Origin: JAXDLH01 sp034666705
GTDB taxonomy: Bacteria > Chloroflexota > UBA6077 > SHYK01
Direction of reading: 5' to 3'
NCBI GenBank assembly: GCA_034666705.1
Contig: JAXDLH010000167.1
Span: 1-10,316, forward strand
DNA length: 10,316 bases
The position numbers were made by a program, and so were the translations under genes. Within the stretch, counting starts at the first letter, position 1. Every line of letters begins with the position of its first letter. Shown one piece after another: positions 6,953 to 10,316 of this stretch. The notes beneath the pieces were generated by a model, which had not been told where the DNA came from, did no database searches, and was given only the letters and a program-made list of their open reading frames with translations.

Positions 6953-7543
6953 TCACTCCCCGGCCAGCTGCCTGATCAGTACGGCGGCCTTCTCGTAGCC
7001 GACCGCGTTCATGCGGACCTCGCCTGAGCGTCCGGACCCGCGGGTGCGCACGCCCTCCAAGCGCTTCATGTGCAAGGCGAAGTTGCTCGGGTCAGCGACC
7101 CCCAGCTGCTCGGCGGCCTCGCGCAGGTGCTGCTGGGAGGTCCAGTCCGGGTCCATGCCGGACGCCTGGCGGGCCGCCACCACCAGCCAGGCCAGCTGCT
7201 GCGTGGCCAACGACTTCTGGCGGCCAAAGCGCGAGCGCGGGGCCATCACATGCACCCCGTCGGCATCGAAGTCCAAGACGCGCAGCACATCCTCCCGATC
7301 GACGCGCAAGCGCTCGGCCACCCGGTCCGCCACGTCGGTCGTTGCGCTCGTCGGCCCGGCACGACTGGGCGAGGCCTTTGGCTCCTCGACCTCGGCGGGC
7401 GGGGCCGCACCCCCCAACAGGCGCACGGCGCTCTCGAACGCCACCCGCTTCAGCTCCGGGGGCACCTCGGCGTCCTCGACCACACGCACCGCGGCCTGAA
7501 CGGTCTCCACCGCCTCGGCCATCTGCTGTTCGGAAATCGACAT
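6953..7543 (-). CDS. First operon gene, winged-helix protein (196 aa)
   Basis: ATG at 7543. There is no Shine-Dalgarno sequence, but a TACAGT -10-like box lies seven bases before the ATG, which suggests a leaderless transcript starting at or next to the start codon. Residues 1-45 form one long helix pair, 46-70 a Pro/Ala/Ser linker and 70-100 a small alpha/beta part (VADRVAERLRVDREDVLRVL, then DFDADGVHVM). Residues about 108-194 form a wHTH: SLATQQLAWLVVAARQASG, WTSQQHLREAAEQLGV, SNFALHMKRLEGV, a basic wing RTRGSGRSGEVRM and NAVGYEKAAVLI. The layout seems familiar as an uncharacterised actinobacterial family, but I cannot name it. DNA binding is likely; the role in the complex is unknown. Confidence 0.85.
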   Translation of the reverse strand: MSISEQQMAEAVETVQAAVRVVEDAEVPPELKRVAFESAVRLLGGAAPPAEVEEPKASPSRAGPTSATTDVADRVAERLRVDREDVLRVLDFDADGVHVMAPRSRFGRQKSLATQQLAWLVVAARQASGMDPDWTSQQHLREAAEQLGVADPSNFALHMKRLEGVRTRGSGRSGEVRMNAVGYEKAAVLIRQLAGE

Positions 7544-7550
7544 GAGCGCA

Positions 7551-7583
7551 ACTGTAGCAGCGGCGTCCGGGGGAAAGGTGCAA
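7551..7583 (-). promoter_or_regulatory. Candidate promoter of the four-gene operon (leaderless)
   Basis: On the minus strand TACAGT (7556-7551) fits the actinobacterial TANNNT -10 box and ends seven bases before the ATG at 7543. TTGCAC (7583-7578) resembles a -35 box, but its 21-base spacing is longer than usual, so the -35 call is weak. Lack of a ribosome site at the first gene supports a leaderless start. Confidence 0.4.
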
Positions 7584-7917
7584 CAGGCCCCATGCTAAGT
7601 GCAGTAAGGCGGCTTGACTCCGCAATCAGAGCCCAATCTGAGGCGACGGGGCACGGTGGTCCTTTGATACCTATCTTCATGTTCGCGGGCAGGTCACATA
7701 TTTCGCTCGGTTCCGGGATTCGCGCCAAACGAAACCGTCTGTTACGAGCTAAACGTACTCCTGTAACTCCTCCAGATGTGCTTCGCGCGCCATTCACGTT
7801 CTCGCCTCAAGTGAGCTGCTCTGCGGCCGGCCGCCGCCTGCCTGTGAGCTGCGGATGCCGCATTATAGAGCGAGTTCGAAACGGCTTCGAAGCCGACGAT
7901 CTACCGTTACGCTCCAG

Positions 7918-8000
7918 CTAACGAGGCAGCACGAGGACGGCCGACGCACCGCTGTCCGCGGGCACGGGCGTTCGAAGGGGCAGCATCACGCCTTCTCGTA
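7918..8000. repeat. 83-bp degenerate direct repeat, copy A
   Basis: It aligns without gaps to 8256-8338 with 64 of 83 identities. The longest shared runs are CGCTGTCCG and CGAAGGGGC. Copy A is bracketed by the inverted repeat AACGAGG (7920-7926) and CCTCGTT (8013-8019), so it could fold into one long imperfect hairpin. No other copy is seen in the window. The nature of the repeat is unknown. Confidence 0.6.
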
Positions 8001-8255
8001 CGTACACGCACTCCTCGTTGTGTCCCTATAACCGCTCTAACGCGCGGCCCTAGAGCAATTAACACGCCCTTAGTAGGAGCGGTCATCCTTGTCTTCATTT
8101 ACTCGACGCTGCACGCGACAGTCCCGTTCTCAGCTCGGTGAGCTGCTCAAGCGATGCATCCCGCCACCGCCCCGCGGTCCAGATCGTCTGCTTTTTCGCT
8201 TAGCCACCGGGATCCGGTCACTAGAGCCAGCTCTGCCCTATCGCTTAGGCGTCGC

Positions 8256-8338
8256 CTAACCGGGCGGCGCGAACGCGCCCGGCGCGTCGCTGTCCGAGGG
8301 CTTGGGCGTCCGAAGGGGCGGCGCCACGCCTGCTCGTA
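8256..8338. repeat. 83-bp degenerate direct repeat, copy B
   Basis: This is the second copy of the repeat at 7918-8000. It begins in the palindrome TTAGGCG-T-CGCCTAA and contains a stem CCGGGCG (8260-8266) with CGCCCGG (8276-8282). It lacks the CCTCGTT partner that closes copy A, so the two copies would fold differently. Confidence 0.6.
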
Positions 8339-8498
8339 GGGGCCGGGAGCGTATAAACGATCGGCTGCGAGGCACACCTCATTCTCGCCAAGCCTGCGTT
8401 ATCCCGGGTCGAGCGCCTCCGCGCCGCGTACCTCTCCGTCGACATCTCGGGCCACCTAGCAGCCCGGGTGCCCCCGGCGCGATGGCGCAACTTTCAGT

Positions 8499-8520
8499 GG
8501 CCGCACTCGGGAGTGCGGCC
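8499..8520. repeat. Perfect 10-bp inverted repeat hairpin
   Basis: GGCCGCACTC (8499-8508), two bases, then GAGTGCGGCC (8511-8520) gives a very stable hairpin or a dyad operator-like site. There is no T tract on either side, so a simple intrinsic terminator is not indicated. Confidence 0.6.
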
Positions 8521-8595
8521 CGCGCTCGCGTGCAGGAGCGCCGATCCAGTCCGGACTCGCCCAGAAACGAGCGGGATAGCTCCTCTACGGCCAAA

Positions 8596-8613
8596 CTCCC
8601 GCGTTAGCGGGGG
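8596..8613. repeat. Short hairpin before tRNA-like fragment
   Basis: CTCCCGC (8596-8602), loop GTTA, then GCGGGGG (8607-8613) makes a seven-pair stem including one G-T wobble. It sits 11 bp before the tRNA-like fragment at 8625. It could be a terminator remnant or part of an attachment region. Confidence 0.4.
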
Positions 8614-8624
8614 CTTCAGAAGTA

Positions 8625-8664
8625 GCGAGGCCCGGATTCGAACCCTCGACCTTCCGATTCTGAG
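8625..8664 (-). other. Degenerate tRNA 3' fragment near right island end
   Basis: The minus strand reads CTCAGAATC, GGAAGGTC, then a T-arm-like GAGGGTTCGAATCC and GGGCCTCGC. Only the two inner T-stem pairs form, so the fragment is decayed and its amino-acid identity is unclear. Together with the 4363 fragment it brackets the four-gene operon. Confidence 0.4.
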
Positions 8665-8721
8665 CCCGAAGGCAAGGCACCCAGCACGAAGCACCTCGCG
8701 CCGCGGGTAGCCGAACGAAAT

Positions 8722-8740
8722 TGGACCCATATTGGACCCA
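8722..8740 (+). repeat. Tandem TGGACCCA repeats at right island end
   Basis: TGGACCCA occurs at 8722-8729 and 8733-8740 (11-bp period), matching the pair at 395-415 and also lying inside the tRNA-His repeat. Occurrence of the same octamer pair at both ends supports an arm-type integrase-binding role. Confidence 0.5.
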
Positions 8741-8800
8741 CAGGATCCACTTGCCCTGGTCCATCGCCCACACTTATGCCTGGTTTGCAGGCGGTAGGTG

Positions 8801-8847
8801 AGGGTGAGCGACGGGACTCGAACCCGCGACCGCCTCGACCACAACCA
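8801..8847 (-). repeat. Right attachment-like repeat with tRNA-His 3' fragment
   Basis: This is the direct-repeat partner of 265-311 (46 of 47 identical). It has the same tRNA-His-like 3' half on the minus strand, with TTTGCAG (8784-8790) exactly 10 bp before the repeat. The 5' tRNA half is missing here too (sequence beyond 8847 does not build an anticodon stem), so neither end regenerates an intact tRNA. Confidence 0.75.
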
Positions 8848-9047
8848 GAGCTCGACCGCCCGCACAGATAGCCGGTCGTGAGGTATGAAACCAGCTGGCG
8901 GGCGTCCCTCGTTCAGCGTCTACCAGGGGTCTACGCCCGAAGAGTAAGCGCGATGACCGGCGCGGGTAACCCTGCCCGGGTCCCCATTCGGTCCCCAAAC
9001 CCTCGTAAATCGACGGCAACTCGTGGACAACCGCCACGCGGCGACCG

Positions 9048-9092
9048 TGCAAAGAGGTACCGCTTTGCAGGGAGGTTATGCGCACACCTCCC
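9048..9092. repeat. Two inverted repeats before the tRNA-Gly fragment
   Basis: TGCAAAG (9048-9054) and CTTTGCA (9063-9069) form a perfect seven-base inverted repeat with an eight-base spacer, the geometry of a tyrosine-recombinase core site. GGGAGGT (9070-9076) and ACCTCCC (9086-9092) form a second one with a nine-base loop. Both sit where the 5' half of a tRNA-Gly would be expected. The 13-mer GCTTTGCAGGGAG at 9062-9074 recurs at 9266-9278. The stretch from 9164 to 9460 holds no gene I can support. Confidence 0.5.
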
Positions 9093-9098
9093 CCACGC

Positions 9099-9145
9099 CC
9101 TGCTTGCCATGCAGAAGGTCGTGGGTTCGAATCCCATCAGCCGCT
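9099..9145 (+). other. tRNA-Gly(GCC) 3' half
   Basis: CCTGC-TTGCCAT-GCAGA forms an anticodon arm (four pairs, anticodon GCC), followed by AGGTC, a complete T arm GTGGG-TTCGAAT-CCCAT, the acceptor 3' strand CAGCCGC and discriminator T. The required 5' acceptor GCGGCTG and D arm are not found upstream, so it is a 3' fragment, not a functional tRNA. It is on the opposite strand to the other fragments and best preserved. Confidence 0.65.
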
Positions 9146-9163
9146 TTGCAGAAGGCCTGCAAA
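9145..9163. repeat. TTTGCAG inverted repeat at tRNA-Gly end (core-site-like)
   Basis: TTTGCAG (9145-9151), spacer AAGGC, then CTGCAAA (9157-9163) is a perfect inverted repeat starting at the discriminator base of the tRNA-Gly fragment. Its geometry, two seven-base half-sites around a short spacer, resembles a tyrosine-integrase core site. Confidence 0.5.
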
Positions 9164-9460
9164 TCGCAGGCGTTTCCGTCTTCAGCAGCCGGTAGTGCGT
9201 CTGTTCGAGCGGACACTCAACGGACAACGGGTGGTCCGGGTCGCCGAGCGGCAGAAGAAAGTGCTGCTTTGCAGGGAGTTCCCGCCGCAGAGCACCAAGG
9301 ACGTCTGCGTCCGGCGCAGAATGCCGTGGGTGCGGGGCCCGCGCTCCAAGCGCTCGGCTCAGAACAGCCAAGCCGGCGAAGCCAAGGCCGAGGCAGCGCT
9401 ACTCGAATCCGCGAAAGGATCAGCGCGTCGGGCCACGTAGAGCCGTGACCGATGCGCGAA

Positions 9461-9811
9461 TCACGCCGGGCTGCCGGGCGGAATCGGCTGCCGCAACATT
9501 GGCCTCAGACAGCGCTCGGTATCCGCGGTAATGATCGGGTACAGGCGCGGATGCTGTAGCGCGTAGCGGATCAGCGGATGATCGAGCGGGGGAAGCTCGG
9601 TCGTGGTCTGTCCAGCAGCCGCGCGAGCGGACTCGAGGCGGTCCAAGCAGTCGCAGTAGTCGTGTTCACCGCCTTGGCGGAAGCAGCTGAGGCCGGTGTC
9701 CGGCGCGGGGGGAGTCGAGACCGGTGGGTCCTCTTGCATGGTGGTTCGAAAGGTCAGCCCTCCAACCAGGAAGACCGCGATGACCAGGAGTTGCTTGATG
9801 TGGGGCTTCAC
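9461..9811 (-). CDS. Small membrane-anchored or secreted protein with four cysteines
   Basis: The protein has 116 residues from GTG at 9811; no in-frame upstream start is evident and the ribosome site is weak. Residues 1-21 (MKPHIKQLLVIAVFLVGGLT) are a short basic start followed by a hydrophobic helix, fitting a signal peptide or N-terminal anchor without a lipobox. A Pro/Thr-rich stretch follows (28-38), then a soluble part with C-x11-C-x-C spacing in SCFRQGGEHDYCDCLDRLE and one later cysteine in DTERCL, which could make disulfides or bind metal outside the membrane. I do not recognise the family. It lies 79 nt after the 83-aa gene on the same strand and may share its transcript. Confidence 0.6.
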   Translation of the reverse strand: MKPHIKQLLVIAVFLVGGLTFRTTMQEDPPVSTPPAPDTGLSCFRQGGEHDYCDCLDRLESARAAAGQTTTELPPLDHPLIRYALQHPRLYPIITADTERCLRPMLRQPIPPGSPA

Positions 9812-9890
9812 GACTACTCGTCGAGCCAGCGGTCCGATTCGGCAGGCCGATGGCGCAGCACCTGGTGGTATGTCCCGGACGGCTGGGCTG

Positions 9891-10142
9891 TCACCACACG
9901 AACTCGTCGATCACACGCGCGACGTCACCGCCCGGCACCGGGCCGACTCGCACTTCCCAGGCGCCGTCGATGGTTTGAGTGAGGCGGCCGCGTATGCCAG
10001 CGTCACCGAGGAGGCTTGCAACGACTGTGGCGCGCCGGTTGCCGGCGCCGCCCGTCCAGCGGACATCGATGCCGAAGAGGTCGCCCTCCACAGGCCAGAT
10101 CGTCAAGCGATCGGGCCGCGTCGGTCCAAGCTGCGTGGTCAC
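9891..10142 (-). CDS. Small hypothetical protein (83 aa)
   Basis: GTG at 10142 overlaps a TGA in another frame (TGAGTGA) and has no clear ribosome site, so the start is uncertain. The sequence alternates strands and helices: LTIWPVEGDLFGIDVRWTGG, RRATVVASLLGDAG, AWEVRVGPVPGGDVARVIDEFV. This suggests a compact alpha/beta fold with a closing helix. I see no motif. Base use and residue pattern look like real coding sequence, unlike the Arg/Pro-rich shadow frames here. It sits between a truncated transposase and a membrane-anchored protein gene, so it may be accessory DNA. Confidence 0.55.
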   Translation of the reverse strand: MTTQLGPTRPDRLTIWPVEGDLFGIDVRWTGGAGNRRATVVASLLGDAGIRGRLTQTIDGAWEVRVGPVPGGDVARVIDEFVW

Positions 10143-10236
10143 TCAAGAGGTTTGTCGGCAACGAACGCACCGGGGTTGACCGCGTTGCTGACGAGTCGTG
10201 GGTCGTACGACCGGAGTGGCTAGCCCTCGCGCCGGC

Positions 10237-10316
10237 CGTGGCGTGATCGGGCACCTGGTTCGCCGTGATCACCCGGAACGCGATGTCCTCGCGGCAACGA
10301 CGCTCGATCCCGCGCG
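10237..10316 (-). pseudogene. Truncated IS1182-type transposase fragment
   Basis: The minus strand entering from the window edge reads RGIERR, then CREDIAFRVITANQVPDH and AT. This matches the N-terminal region of IS1182-like transposases (DUF772 region, pattern R.C.ed.afrviaanq.PDHtTiaRFR). Immediately after DHAT the expected RFRxRH is replaced by unrelated sequence, although the frame stays open to 10003. The gene is therefore cut at about 10237 by a deletion or insertion, and the remaining frame is not transposase. Confidence 0.7.

Larger units (their letters stand above)
7544..8620. other. Non-coding stretch between operon start and right island end
   Basis: No open frame here has convincing protein character. 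Reading frames on both strands are Arg/Pro-rich and short. Base composition dips at about 7600-7800 and 8000-8100 relative to the genes. The stretch holds an 83-bp degenerate repeat pair, hairpins and a 15-bp palindrome (TTAGGCG-T-CGCCTAA, 8245-8259). The phrase GTGAGCTGCTC recurs at 7811-7821 and 8138-8148, about 110-120 bp before each copy of the 83-bp repeat. Confidence 0.6.
265..8847. mobile_element. Putative 8.6-kb integrative island, no integrase
   Basis: The interval is bounded by 47-bp direct repeats (265-311 and 8801-8847, one mismatch) that contain the 3' part of a tRNA-His-like sequence, the usual target of tyrosine-integrase elements. Tandem TGGACCCA repeats lie just inside both ends, and a TTTGCAG box lies 10 bp outside each repeat. 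Cargo is one large PRTase-like gene and a four-gene wHTH operon. No integrase, excisionase, relaxase or phage structural gene is seen, so the element would depend on a recombinase supplied elsewhere or is a remnant. Further tRNA fragments inside suggest it may be two cassettes that accumulated in tandem. The boundaries are inferred from repeats only. Confidence 0.55.

Noticed and set aside
7916..8260. Integron attC sites and a cassette array around the 83-bp repeats.
   Set aside because: Only one end of copy B fits the attC core (GCCTAAC); the other ends have mismatches, copy B has no closing GTTRRRY, there is no integron integrase, and no cassette gene lies between the copies. Kept only as an unexplained repeat.
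9041..9145. Complete tRNA-Gly gene on the plus strand.
   Set aside because: The acceptor needs GCGGCTG upstream, which is missing, and the 5' region is filled with inverted repeats instead of a D arm.
8494..9371. Open frames spelling phrases such as VAGSSPVAHP, RRSRVRVPSL, KRLMGFEPTTF.
   Set aside because: These are translations of tRNA T-arm sequence in the wrong frame or strand and are not proteins.
1..10316. CRISPR array.
   Set aside because: No regularly spaced repeat of 20-40 bp is present; the repeats found are pairs tied to tRNA fragments or non-coding duplications.

Overview
The DNA is GC-rich, with strong GGAGG-type ribosome sites and alanine/arginine/glycine-rich proteins. One end carries a LuxR-type helix-turn-helix (HTH) fragment and the other an IS1182-type transposase fragment. 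Together these suggest an actinobacterial (Actinomycetota) chromosome or metagenomic contig. No ribosomal or single-copy core gene is present, so the assignment is inference.

Layout. Positions 1-111 hold a broken LuxR-type HTH. Positions 265-311 and 8801-8847 are a 47-bp direct repeat with one mismatch, containing the 3' part of a minus-strand tRNA-His-like gene. Just inside each copy lies a tandem TGGACCCA repeat, and outside each, at the same distance, lies TTTGCAG. I read this 8.58-kb interval as an integrative element with attL- and attR-like ends but no integrase of its own. Further tRNA 3'-half fragments at about 597-634, 4363-4403 and 8625-8664 divide it into two cargo cassettes.

Cargo 1 (757-4221, plus strand) encodes one protein of about 1150 residues. 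It has an N-terminal phosphoribosyltransferase-like fold with a degenerate PRPP loop, a long region I do not recognise, and an amphipathic C-terminal tail. Cargo 2 (7543 down to 4647, minus strand) is a tight four-gene operon of 196, 191, 266 and 274 aa. All four proteins carry predicted winged-helix (wHTH) domains, five in total. The 274-aa protein joins two of them by a lysine/serine/alanine-rich histone-H1-like linker, and the 266-aa protein has an RNNRNVGH-containing helical domain. No nuclease, polymerase, methylase or NTPase signature is visible in the operon. The genes therefore look like subunits of a multi-part DNA-binding complex, and a defence or mobile-element-maintenance role is only an inference from the island context.

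Positions 7544-8620 are non-coding and include an 83-bp degenerate direct repeat (77% identical) and hairpins. Positions 8848-9460 hold a second attachment-like locus: a tRNA-Gly(GCC) 3' fragment flanked by inverted repeats built on TTTGCAG. Positions 9461-10142 encode two small minus-strand proteins, one membrane-anchored or secreted and cysteine-containing. The window ends in a truncated transposase.
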